Assembly: GCA_000310025.1 (NCBI GenBank)
Contig: FN649735.1
Coordinates: forward strand, 2,817,439-2,861,259
DNA length: 43,821 nucleotides
Source: Ectocarpus siliculosus
Taxonomy: Eukaryota > Sar > Phaeophyceae > Ectocarpales > Ectocarpaceae
Reading direction: 5' to 3'
Shown here: positions 11,222 through 21,957 of the stretch, in pieces
How the letters are laid out: each line of letters opens with the position of its first letter
How positions within the stretch are numbered: the stretch's first letter is position 1
The notes under the pieces: model-generated
Databases searched by the model: none
Seen by the model: the letters and a program-made list of their open reading frames with translations, nothing else
Told to the model about the DNA's origin: nothing
Program-made: the position numbers and the translations under genes

Positions 11222-14200
11222 CTTCACAAGAACGTACGTTGCCTTGATACCTACGTATCCTCGGAAAACGAACCCACGGAAGGAAGAGTTCATCGTTGAG
11301 GTGGTGAACAACACACACAGTGGTCGATTTAGCAACCGAGCCCTCCTTGACTTCCTTTTTCGGCGAGTTTGATGAGTGCCTGCACAGTATTGTCCTGTGG
11401 GGTCTTTCCCATAGACGACCCCGGTTGTTGATGACCCTAAGCGTGACGTCATACGTTCAGGACAGATGGGGATGACATCTCACACGCAATCTTACGGTGT
11501 GTCGGCCTAAGGTATAACCGCGGTATCGAACAACCTTCTCCACGACGCCATCTGTATGTGGAGGTGTACCGAATATCGTATGATAAGCAGAATTTGGCAA
11601 ATGGCCGATCGAAGATCCATACATGGAGATGTTCCGATTCTACCCGCAACAACGACCGCCGCGTAGTCCGTCCAAAGCAATTGTTCTCTACACTCACGCC
11701 AAGGGGTGACCTTGGGTGACCTACAGACTACAGTCCTGCGGAAGTAATAGTATCACCCGAACTAGCGTCGCAGCTTCGTTGGGTATGGGGTAGGGGCTCA
11801 GGGATAGGGCTTGAGGGTTAAGGGTAAGCACTGTGGTTCTTCCGATCTGTCCTCTGGATCCTGTCAGCGGAGACACAGCAAAATCTCTACAAACATTCAT
11901 GGATTGCACCCAAACTGCTGTGGAAGAATTTTCATCAGCCGGACAGTACCACGCGGGCGTCTTTACGTGTAGTCTATGATACAAGTTGACAATGGGAGCC
12001 TGCATCAAGACTACTCCGGGGTATCGCAACCATTCCTCCAGGGGAAAGCTACAGTAGATCTCCAGGAGCATGTTTGCGGGAAATCACGGAAATCAGGTAC
12101 AGCAAGGAACCAGAGAGCAGGCTGCCGTCAAGATGGTCCGCCCAGGAACACTGTTGAGTCGCTGTTGTGCCGGCGTTGGGTTGCTGGCTACGTATGTCAA
12201 GCCAGTATCCTCTCGGGCTTACAGTGGCGAGACACGCTCATCATGTCGCCTTGGACAGGCGTTTGGCTCACAGTAGTACTGTGTGGACAAGAGGCATTCC
12301 ATAGGACACGGGGAGTCTCTAAAGTCTACGTCTTATTCGGCAGTGCGTAACAAAAGTGGTTTCAGCGCGGCGCGGAAAATTACCCCACAGGTTCCGGTGG
12401 GCTGAACGAGTGGCGGTGTCAGTTGGGCGGTACAAGAAGACCGACTACGGTATGTACATGTGCAAGTGGTCGCGAGAGTACCTCTCTGGCGATTCCGACG
12501 ATGGCATGAACGCCCATCGAGGTACAAGAAGTCCGGAAGACTGGGAGTGAGGAAGAGCTGTGTTGCCCGACGATCATACATCTCCGCGGTTACGTATAGC
12601 TGGCAAGAGCGCTCGCAGAGAAGAAACGAACCTCCCGATTGACGGCTGGCGGGAGACGTCGAATCTTAACATTCGGTTCTAAAACACAAAACGTTGGGCG
12701 TCCACAACCGTACTACAGTACCGTACACTCCTGCACACTGCGCGGGGCAGAAAACATCAAACATGGTACATTTAGCACTACGGTACATACATCGGGATTG
12801 TTTAATCAGCGCCCACGCACTGTGAGTGGTTTCAGATGCAGCAACGACGCGCGCGGGCACGGAAGAGAACAACGAGCGCGCTCGGCAAAACATCGTTTTC
12901 GACAGAAGAAGGATTCGTATCTTCAGACAGCTCGTTTTGAGTGCGCTTCCGCCCTACTGCTGCAGGCTCTTGGCTGCTGCAGGCTGCTGTGTACCGTTGT
13001 GAGTGCCAGGTGCGAGCACCAGAGTGCCACGAGCTTGGAGCCTACCGCTGATTGGAGATTGGGTTGGTGAACAATAATGCACACGAACTCGAGAGATGGC
13101 AGTGACCGTAGGACGGGCAAAAGACCGGCACCACGGTGTGATACTGTATCTCCCGTGATGCTCATGTGCCCGCAGCAGGATGGAGCGAAATATCTATCTC
13201 ATACACCTTCAGCAGTACTTGTAGTCTGCTGCAAAACTATTGAAGTATGCTACAATACCAGCTTTCGTGGGAATTACAGTTTATACCTGTGGGAGATGGT
13301 GCAGGGAATGGTTTAGGAATGCGTGCCGAGTGTCGGTGTGTGTCCGTAGGCGGTATCGCAAGCAATTTTTTTACTGCTGTTTGGCGGGCCCAAAGCGGGG
13401 AATTTACGGGGCATTACCGTGGTTCTGGTTGGTTCTGATCGAGGTTCTGATTTTCACGAAGTTTCACGTTTCACAAGTCGTCAGCACCTCAGCACATCAG
13501 CACCCCTCAAGTTTCTTTTGACCCTGTCCCGAAGTTCACGGAGCACGAAGGATGCGCAACACCGCAGTAGCAGTAGCAGCAGCGGCAACATCAACACACG
13601 CAAGGCAGCGATGACAACCGTTCCGGGGCACTTGACGTGTAAGCCTTCAGAGTAGAGGGCCACAAGCTGACTCCTGGTGCCAGGGACTGGGCCACCGGTT
13701 GGACTTCATCAATCAGCAGTGCGGCACCCATGGAGGAAGCTTTGCCAGCCACACCACAGGAACTGCAACAACAGTAGCAAGCAGAATCAGCCGGCGGCGG
13801 AATCTTCTCATTCGGGCCAGCATTTCCGCTACATAGTCTTTCCGAAAAAATAGCTGTGCCAATTATGTGCCGAGATGGAGGTGGTGCCATGCCTCGGCAG
13901 GGGTCTGGTCTTTTGTGACACAACAAGTAAGAGTCTGAGTGCAGCACGTCTTCCTCGACCAGGTGAGAGCCGGTCCTTGAATTGCGCTGAGCTGGTAAAA
14001 GGCACGGCAGGTCACTTGGGGCAGGTGTGAAAAACATGGTAGACACCACTCTGTCGTTGGTTGTTATTGAGGTACATTTGAGTTGTTGTCGAGAAGATAA
14101 ACATCGAGTCGCCACTGCTGTGTGCCGATCGCCATGTGTCGGTCAGGACATCACTACTGTATGTAACTCCGGCATACACCATCCTCTCAATTACTGTACA

Positions 14201-15500
14201 GCATCACCCAGTCGCCCGATCTCGTCGCTGGGCTGCGCTGACTACCCTGTAGATATGTTAAGCGGAACTGCCAATCAGCGTCCCTGGTAGTGGTGACATA
14301 TGGTTGATTTCTAAGACGTTTGTGTGTGGCGAACAAGTCGAGAAGGGTCGGAGGCGTATATTACGCAAAAATTGAACCCGGTCCATACGAGTTCGAATGT
14401 GGTTTATACGGTAGGTTGTGTCATCCTGTTGGTTCTTTCGTAAGACGTCCCGAGCACACGCACCAGTGAACAAGCACAGAGTCTCACTCCCGAAGAGCAG
14501 CAGCGAAAACTCCTGCTGTAAAACAACGCGCCACAGCGAAGAGTTCTGCTCTTGTCGAAGGTGCAATCCCACCTGTATTCTTGAGCCCCGTTCACAAGGC
14601 GGCCAACATCTGACGTACAATTGTATGCATACAAAGCTTGTTGTTTTCGTGAAGCACCAGTTTGTTGCGTGTCACGGCCCGCCAAGACTAGAGGCAAACA
14701 CCATACGCGGCAGTCTCAAGAAAGAATAACTAACAAGGATGCCCGAGAGGGTTCCGGTTCGCGGTATTCTGGTATCTGTGGATAGTCTAAGATCGTGACT
14801 TTTTCTTTGTCGGAATTCTTGCCTCACTCCCTGCGATATTTGGTACAAACTCTCGTCAAAGCCCCCATTATTTTTCGGTGTCTGGCGCGTTTGCCCGCTA
14901 GTTGACGGATGATGTGTTCTTGAGACCGCGCGTGCGGCTGCTATTACAACAAAGTCGTGCTTTTCTGTGTTGCAACATTTTCTAACGGCTTGTGAATTAA
15001 TGAATGCATGATCTTTGAACATCATTTCCACTACCCACCTTCACCGAACGGCACCAAGCTAGAAATCTCTGCTTGGGCATCAGAAGTCTTCTCGTGCCCA
15101 GTGTTTCGGATGATCCGAACTGGCCATAGCTTGCCGCAAGACGTGTGTTGGACAGGGTGTCGGCAACTAGGCGGGCTCGCGCCGAGGAGAAAAGTTTGTT
15201 GTAATTAGTCGTCTCCACATACACACACACAAAGCCCCGGTGGGGGGGCGACGCCATATACGACAGGGGTACCTTGAACATCCCTGGAATTCCGTTCTAC
15301 GTACCACACAAATTACCCGGCATTCCGTCCGCTCTTCCTCTTCTATGGAAACATCCCGCACCCTCCACTTGGCATTGCCACAAGTATATCAATCAACCTG
15401 CTGATTGATCCAAGCATCATCTCTCAGTAGCTCCAAAACACCAGAAAAAATACTCCGAAACACAACTCAAATCTGCAACACCAGCCTTATTGGCTAGAAA
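11222..15500. other. Intergenic stretch with no convincing gene
   Basis: Between the start of the SMP-30-like gene and the copia remnant. Several open frames of 80-174 codons exist (for example minus 13591-14115 and plus 12639-13070), but none shows a recognisable domain, codon bias or consistent splice partners. The promoter and 5' untranslated region of the SMP-30-like gene should lie just above 11221; no TATA-like element was convincing. Short words such as 'tactacagtaccgtac' recur. Confidence 0.5.
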
Positions 15501-15661
15501 TATGTCCCCATCCCCGATCATTCCAGTTGTAGTTCTTCGAACCATAGCAATCTAACTGCCCCCCAGCCTCGAACACCAGAAAACCATGGGCAAAATGTAA
15601 AACGTTGCCACCCCAGTTTGATCAGACACAAATAAACCCAAATCTAACGTTCCTGCCCCAT

Positions 15662-16030
15662 ACTCATCACGAAATTACGATGTAACTCAAAATCTCCCAC
15701 GCGAAGCGCCTTCGTGAGAAAGTCGGCATGTTGGTACACTTACTCCATGTGAAAATTCGAAATCTCCTTCCTCCCGACAAGTTCCCTGATAAAGTGGTGC
15801 CTCACGTCGATGTGCTTGGAATTGCTGTTGCTCGTCGGATTCTGCGCCAACTAAATAGCCCCCTGATTATCCTCATGCACCGGAATGCACGGCATACCCG
15901 CATCTGGCAACATAAAACGCCACACCTGCCTCAGGAACAGCACCTCCTTCAGCACATCCGCAAGCGAGACTACTCCGCCAAGGTGTCCGATTTCCGCCTC
16001 ATGCCGTACAAATTCATCAACCGCGAGTAG
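15662..16030 (-). pseudogene. Copia RNase H fragment
   Basis: The minus-strand translation carries the C-terminal hallmark order of copia polyproteins: LKEVLFLRQVWRFML, then VHEDNQGAI, NPTSNSNSKHIDVRHHFIRE, and finally HADFLTKAL. The HIDVRHHFIRE and DFLTKAL blocks are highly diagnostic. An in-frame TAG follows DNQGAI and a TAA follows SNFHME, so the copy cannot be translated through. The upstream reverse transcriptase is absent and is replaced by the foldback element junction. Confidence 0.85.
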
Positions 16031-16055
16031 CCGTCCACGAGTTGCCCCCGCCCGG

Positions 16056-16620
16056 TGTTACAACCTTTCAGGAGAGTGGCGGCGATCACGACCGTGGGTG
16101 CATCCCTTTTACTGAGCGAGGAGACTATGAATGGGTATTGCACCTCCTAAAGCAGCGAGAAGAATCTGACAACAAATACGACTTTTTGGAGTTGATGTTT
16201 GACCCTGGTTATGCGAATGTGTTTGATGGTGTTGCTTTCGCCGTCCCCGTCATGGATCCCGGCAAGCGCCCTTTTTTGTGTAGGGGAACCCACCACAATC
16301 GTGGATGTTAACCTTCTCCACGTTTCGTGCTCCCACACCAGAATGATTGGCGTGGGAGCACGTAACGTGGAGAAGGTTGATGTCAACGATTGTGGTGGCT
16401 TTCCCCACCTAGAAAGGGCGCTTGCCGGGATCCATGACGGGGACGGCGAAAGCAACATCATCGAACGCATTCGCAAAACCAGAGTCAAACATCAACTCCT
16501 AAAAAATCGTATTTGTCGCCAGATTCTTCTCACTCCTCTAGGAGGTACAATGCTCACTCATAGTCTCCTTGCTCAGTACAAGGGGTCATTATCGCCGCCA
16601 CTCTCCTGAAAGATTGTAAC
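16056..16620. mobile_element. Foldback (long inverted repeat) element FB1 inserted in the copia remnant
   Basis: The two arms (about 16056-16336 and 16352-16620) are reverse complements at roughly 85-90 percent by eye, with a loop of only about 15 bases (16337-16351). The outer ends are gttacaacctttcaggagag on the left and, read inward, gttacaatctttcaggagag on the right. The flanks are CCCGG at 16051-16055 and CCCGG at 16621-16625, a candidate 5-bp target duplication. The element could fold into a hairpin of about 270 bp. It looks like a nonautonomous foldback/MITE-type DNA transposon; the superfamily is unknown. Both arms keep long open frames. Confidence 0.8.
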
Positions 16621-16629
16621 CCCGGAACA

Positions 16630-17110
16630 ACCCGGGGACAGCTACCATTTCCATATCACGCGGCACTTGGGGAACGGAGGGAAAAACAACATTCCTGTCA
16701 GCGGCGGGAGCACCATACATCGCCGGAGGTACTAGGCTGCTTGCAGCGTGCGGGAAACCGGACACCGTGGGAGGCACTACGCTGGTAGCAGCGGGCGGGA
16801 AACCGGACGCGGGGGGAGGTACGACGCTCCTAGGAGCGGTGGGGGTAGCCGACAAATGCACTACGCTGCTTGGCAGCGGGCGGGAATCCGTACACCGTGG
16901 AAGGCGCTACGCTAGTTGCAGTGGGCGGAAAATTCGACACGGGGGGAGGAACAGCACTCCGGGGAGCAGTGGGTGGTTCAGACATCACAGAAGGCACGAC
17001 GCTGCTTTCAGCGGGCAGGACACCTGGCACTGCGGGGGAAAACACCTGCCGGGTTGCAGGCATCACCTTACCACCACTCGCATGCACACTAGCGCCAGAA
17101 GGGCGAGGAG
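16630..17110 (-). repeat. Degenerate proline-rich tandem repeats in the copia remnant
   Basis: The minus-strand frames read as imperfect repeats of the type SVVPPPASGFPPAAT / SVVPPTVSGFPHAAS / SAVPPPVSNFPPTAT / SVAPSTVYGFPPAA. DNA words such as gcagcgggcgggaaaccgga and caccgtggaaggc recur at an interval of about 60 bases. Such Pro/Ser/Ala-rich stretches occur as linkers between integrase and reverse transcriptase in copia polyproteins, which fits its place between protease and RNase H, but this is inference. Confidence 0.55.
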
Positions 17111-17312
17111 GGGGAGTCAGGGAAAATTCATCACAGGCACAGCAGTGGGCGCTCCATTGTCAGGCGGAAAGCAGCTGGCCCTCAGCGAAGAACCCCTACT
17201 CCTACGGGGAAAAGTTAATTGGCCATTGAACAGATGGATGCCTACGTCGTCCATGGCTATGCGCTGCAAGCCCTGTGTCTCGTGCAGAGATAAACGTTGA
17301 ATTCCATGCCCT

Positions 17313-17558
17313 CTACGTGCCGTACATTCGTAAAAGGTTGACGCAATAATCCCTGCCGTCAAGATGAAGCTTCACGTTAAAACTCGCATTGTCAAGCACT
17401 CTCATCGTCCTTCCATCACCGATCTGTACTCTCTCGCTACCAAGGGGAGGGATGATCACGTCAAACATGAGCGTGGGATCTCCCGTGGTGTGCTTCGTGG
17501 CACCGGAGTCAGCATGCCATTCCTCAACTCCTACTCGTTCATCACGAACTACCGGCAA
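17313..17558 (-). pseudogene. Copia protease fragment
   Basis: The minus-strand frame includes EEWHADSGATKHTTGD, the D-S-G-A-T active site of retroviral-type aspartic proteases in its usual copia context. It is followed by the gag-pre-integrase-like stretch RVQIGDGRTMRVLDNASFNV and DYCVNLLRMYGT, then a stop. The frame differs from the upstream gag frame by one base, overlapping it slightly near 17542-17558. The shift could be a decay mutation; a programmed shift would be unusual for copia. Confidence 0.8.
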
Positions 17559-18603
17559 GAGAGTTCATCACCGCAAAACCCTCGCCCCCCATCACTTCTC
17601 TCGTCACGCCACTCCGATACTCACTTTCCGAAGACCTCACGACACACGCATACAAAGTCCCCCCTGTCGATGAAGGCGCTCCGGTCGAAGGCGCGATAGG
17701 AGCGTAAGGGGCGGGGATTGGTTGCTGCTGCTGAACGGGGGGTGTTAGGTGCTCCGGCTGCTGCTCTTGGGGCAGATGTTGATATACACCGCTCGCGTGC
17801 ATCACCGGGTGTTGATAAACACCGCCCGCGTACGTCACCGCGTGCTCATGACCCCCGGTAGGTGGTGCTCCTGCCGTCGCCGCTATCGCTGCTGCCGCTC
17901 CATGCTCTACCCTCCGGTGACCCTCTCCGCCGTACTTCTGCGCGGTGGTGGCCTGCCCGTACGAGTGGCACGACGGCGGCCGGTGGCTGTAGCCACTGGC
18001 GGGGGGTCTGGGCGGCGCGTTGGCGGCCGGCATGCCAGCTGGCCTTCTTACATTAACATGCAAAGGACAGAGTAGGTGGTTGTGTCCGAGTTCACCGCAG
18101 TTCTCACACCGTTTGCGAGGGTCAGCCGCGTGGATCGGCGGCGGGTTTCCCTGCGGGCGGTACAAGTGGGGGGGGTAAGTGCTGTAGTCGTAGCCCTGTT
18201 TGGGGACGGGGTAGGCGGGAAGGTTAATGCCAGGCGCTCCCGGGTGAGGAGGGCCCCTGCCCCACCTACCGGAAGCGGCGCCACCCCCCCCGAATCTTCC
18301 TCCCGCCGGCTGCTGCTGCTGATGTCCACGTCTTCCTCCAGGAAGCCCCGGCCCCCATGCTGGGGCCCATGCCTTCCGCCGTACCTCGCACCTCGGCCGC
18401 CCGAGGGTCCCCCCCAACCTCGCTGCAGACAACATCTTCGTTGCTGTGGGACGAGGTGTTACGGAGGGAACATAATTTAGTAAATAGTGGTCGGGCGGGA
18501 AATTCCTTCTTTTTTTTTTTCCCGACTTTCCAAGTCCTTTTTTTTTTATTTCGTTATTTTTTTTATTTCTTTGACACACCAAATCCATCTCTATCCACAG
18601 CAA
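17542..18603 (-). pseudogene. Copia gag-like frame with CCHC zinc knuckle
   Basis: An open minus-strand frame of about 353 codons. It holds a Gly/Arg/Pro-rich section and then CENCGELGHNHLLC (about 18108-18067), a C-X2-C-X4-H-X4-C knuckle that binds nucleic acid in gag. A Pro/Gln/His-rich tail follows (QEQQPEHLTPPVQQQQPIPA). The first ~35 codons are Lys-rich because of A/T runs at 18510-18570 and may be upstream sequence rather than protein; an internal Met near codon 57 is a possible start. The capsid part is short or missing. Confidence 0.75.
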
Positions 18604-20200
18604 AGAGTCTAGGATTGATGAACAACATAGCGTCCAACAGAGACTCGCTGTATTTCTACGATTCCCCTCTGCCGCAAATCGAGGTTCAACGGTCTACGGA
18701 TTTGGAAATTTGGAAATTTGGAAGCGAAATAATAGCTGCTGTACAAAACGGCCCTTAGCTGAGAGAAGCGATACGAGAGAGAGAGAGAGAGCCGCTGCGA
18801 CCTGTGTGGTATAGATCTATTGGTATAACCTCGCGCACACGTCTTGAGGGGGCATGATCGTGAAGCGTCCCACACTCCACACAGCACACAGGAGCTCACG
18901 AGCTGACGAATGGCCAAAATCGACGAATCGGCATGATACTTGACCGGTCCGCACCGGGAGAACCCGTTCCGAGCATTGTTCGATTTCCGACGCAGTATTT
19001 TGCGCCGCCACTCTCGTCGAACTAAGAACGTAGGCATCACCACTGGTGGCGCTTCTGATTCCGCTGGCTCCGGTCGTGGTAACATGAGTTGTTGTCTCTT
19101 GCCGCTGGCGGAATGAAAGTAGTGGCACGAATCTTGTTCTGTTTTCAGCCCAAATGGCACTCACGTCTTTGCATGGGTCAGTAGTAGCGCGATCGATCTC
19201 AGGTGATGCACTAGTAATGAATTTGCTGTGCAGGAAAACTACAGAACGCGCCTAGGCAACTGTTGGGGATACACAAACACAATCTGCACGTTTTTTGTGT
19301 TTCTCCAGTTGGACAAAAACACACACAATCAACCCACAGCATGCCTGCCCGTGCTTGATACAGAGCAAACTCTGCAAACGTTTCGACGGTTGACACACCA
19401 AGGCAAAAACTGGTGTCACGATTGACCCATATATGTATTCCGCCGAGATGTATCCCCTCCTTTTCTCGCATCACCCTCGTACACTACACCACACCACACC
19501 ACGCCACATCACACTCGAGCTCTTCCATCCTCTCTTCCGTACACCTTTCTATCATCTTTGTTTTGTCCTTCTTGGTGTCGCCTTACTCTGCCACGAGCGA
19601 AATGTCAACTTTCCCTCGCCACAATCCACCCCCGATCGCTCGCGAACACCGTCACCGTCCTCGCCACAGTGGGTGAAATCAACAACAAGTACAACAGCAC
19701 TGATCGCCTCGCTATTCGCGAAGGTAACCAATGCCGCCGAGTGAAAATTATTCACGTCCTCCTCCCCTGCTTGCACATCTCCAGCGGAGTGGGTGACAAT
19801 ATATCTGGTTTCGAATTCATTTCTGGCCCACCAACAACCTTTTGAATGATCACTAGCTTCGTCTTCGTACGGATGTGTCGCCAGCTCCTCTCGCAAGTCG
19901 AGCCTCCGTAGATGGGAGACCGTCATCGAGATATCCTTTCGTTCGGCACTCAACATACCGCGCAATGTATGACTCCCTAAAGTATATTTACATCAGATTA
20001 GGCATAGTGAATCCTATACACATCCACCCCGTTCAGGTCTTCTTTCCGCTGGGGTTATTCGATTCTGTGTGACCGTCCGTTGTGTGTGCTGGTGTTGTTG
20101 TTGCGCTGGCGCGGCAGAACTACGTGCGTGCGTGCGTGCGTGTATGTGCGTGGTGTATTGTTTGAAGTATGCAGCTTGAGCTTAACAATATACAACAAGT
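18604..20200. other. Stretch without a convincing gene; one (GA)n tract
   Basis: No recognisable exon. A (GA)8 tract lies at about 18775-18791, and (TGCG)n-like repeats at about 20121-20140. A minus-strand open frame at 19552-19965 (137 codons) has reasonable protein-like composition, but no family was recognised and the plus strand is open as well. The outer LTR of the copia remnant, if present, should start near 18604; no matching copy was seen on the other side. Confidence 0.4.
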
Positions 20201-20204
20201 TATT

Positions 20205-20420
20205 AGCAGCTGCCATCCGTTGCAAGGAAGTAGGCACGAGATGCCGAACACCCTTTGCAGGATGCAGCGCACCCTCTATCCGACTCTCCGAATACCTCAC
20301 GGCGCTTTGCTCTTGGTGGCGTGAGAGCCTTGTCTAGTGAGAACCCGACGTACTCCGTCCCGATGCGAGGTCAATGGTCTAACGACTTCGGCATGAACGA
20401 CCACGAGTCCCCCCCCCTCG
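20205..20420 (+). repeat. Dispersed repeat R1, copy 2
   Basis: Ordered words shared with the copies at 21.3 and 26.6 kb: tgccatccgt, gaagtaggcacgagatgccg, cctttgcaggatgcagc, acctcacggcgcttt, gtgagaaccc, tactccgtcccg, gaggtcaatggtc. This copy is the most diverged of the three plus-strand copies, and its hairpin-like gcatcc...ggatgc core is no longer complementary. No open frame or terminal inverted repeat was seen, so the class is unknown. Confidence 0.7.
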
Positions 20421-21268
20421 GCAACCCAAAATGATCAAAGTGGAGTGTGGGTCCAGGGAAATGTTTCGTGTGCCCTTATTTGTTTTTGTTACAAAAACAC
20501 AACGAATTCAAATATTCCGCAGGTAGATATGAGTCCGGGATCGACTAGCAATTAGTTCATACAGCTTTATGAAAGCCGTCTGCGACAAATACCTGACCAA
20601 GTCGCGCACCCTCGGACCTTGGTGTGTTGCCTACCGAGCGAAGATCAAAAGTCTGTTGAAGTTCATTTTGACTTCACTCCATAAGGTTGCCTGCATTTGA
20701 CTTTACTCTATGGGACTACGGGCGTTCAACTTCACTCTTGATGGTTGCGGGTACTACCGGTTTCTCACGGGATATGTTCGTCCATTCCTCGCCCGCCCTG
20801 GTGTCTAGTTCCTATCCTCGAAACCTTCTCGAGGTCAGGTGAGGGGTTCGAATCCTGGCGTAAGCGAGCTTTTGTTACAAAGTGAGTTTTTCTCTCGCTT
20901 CCGCTCCTGGCCTAGTGGATAGCGCAAGTTCGTGTGTACACAGAGGGAAGAGAGTGCTGTACTCTTCTCGCATTAAAAATAGAAGGCAACGTGCCGTTCT
21001 TCTGTGTGACCAAGGGTTGGAGTAAACGATACTTGTGCTGTGAGCGCTGATTTGAAGTGAAGACAAAAAACAAGAACAAGCCCCTCGTCCACTATCTCTA
21101 CCACTCTGTTAGCTCTTTCCATGAAAAAGAGCGCGTTTCCGAAGTTCTGTTGTGGAATACTGCCCGTTGAAACCATTTTGGTCGCAGGACGTCTTTTTCA
21201 ATGGGGATACATTCTGTTTCATCATCCATCTTCAAGTGCGTGCCTGGTGACCTTGCTCTTTTGTTGGT

Positions 21269-21525
21269 CATGGAAGTGAAAGCACCAGACAATAAATAAG
21301 TCATTCGCATCTACCATCCGTATGCAAAGAAGTAAGCACAAGCTGCCGGGCATCCTTTGCAGGATGCAGCCCACTATCCACTTGCCGAATGCCTCACGGC
21401 GCTTCGCGCTTGGTGATGTGAGAGGCTGGTCCGGTGAGAACCCGGCGTGCTCCGTCCCGGCCTTGCAGGGATATGGGGTCAATGGTCCAACGACTATGGC
21501 ACGCACGAAAATGAGTACCCCCGCA
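21269..21525 (+). repeat. Dispersed repeat R1, copy 3
   Basis: Begins with a 'ggaagtgaaagcaccaga' segment followed by an aataaataagtcat stretch, as in the copy at 26.5 kb. It runs through catccgtatgcaaagaagta, gcatcctttgcaggatgc, cacggcgcttcgcgcttggt, 'gtccggtgagaacccggc', 'gtgctccgtcccggccttg' and gggtcaatggtccaacgac. It lies about 180 bp upstream of a LINE 5' region in the same orientation. Confidence 0.75.
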
Positions 21526-21703
21526 CACACATGAACGATGCGTGCCCAACAACAAGCCTACCATCGCAATACCCCTTGAAAGGATGATTCTCTTGTGGAG
21601 CATGAATGCGACGAGGGTGAGTGTGTTTGATGTGGCATCTTCCCCTGCACACCATATTTCGCTTGGTATTCACCGAAAAGATGCACCAGTGGTGAACACT
21701 GCT

Positions 21704-21957
21704 GTGTAACTGCCTCGAGGGTGCTTGACCCAAATTTTTCACAACGTGTTTGCGATTATCCCCTTTGCGCAGAGGGAGGGTTCTCGACCCCGCACAATAT
21801 GATATACTCTACCACCATTTGGCTACTGCAATTAAAAACCAAAGGAAAAAGAAAACGGTAACCTGGTTCCTGGTTGCCGAGCTCACGAAGTGATCGGCTT
21901 GTTTTACACCGTCGTTGCCAAGCGACGAAAACCCAACCCCGATTGCCAACACCGTGT
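21704..21957 (+). mobile_element. LINE 5' region fragment with one monomer
   Basis: This segment matches, in opposite orientation, the sequence 26508-26126 upstream of the LINE endonuclease frame. Shared words are taactgcctcgagg, gggttctcgaccccgcaca, ctcgaccaccat/ctctaccaccat, aacggtaacctgg, ggttgccgag and one copy of the monomer (cttgttttacaccgtcgttg, 'ccaagcgacgaaaacccaa'). Only one monomer is present against three in the other copy. No endonuclease frame follows downstream, so it is a 5'-end fragment. Confidence 0.65.

Larger units (their letters stand above)
15662..18603 (-). mobile_element. Ty1/copia LTR-retrotransposon remnant with internal deletions
   Basis: In minus-strand order: a gag-like frame with a CCHC knuckle (18603-17542), an aspartic protease segment with DSGAT (17558-17313), a proline-rich repetitive stretch (about 17110-16630), a foldback insertion (16620-16056), then a copia-type RNase H end (16030-15662). 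No integrase core and no YVDD-type reverse transcriptase block could be found, so most of pol appears deleted. Clear LTRs were not identified on either side. The RNase H part has two in-frame stops, and gag and protease are in different frames. The element is dead. The gag-PR...RT/RNaseH order with RNase H last is typical of Ty1/copia. Confidence 0.8.

Noticed and set aside
11785-11832. Telomere-like aggg / ttaaggg words
   Set aside because: Irregular spacing and composition; not a tandem TTTAGGG-type array.
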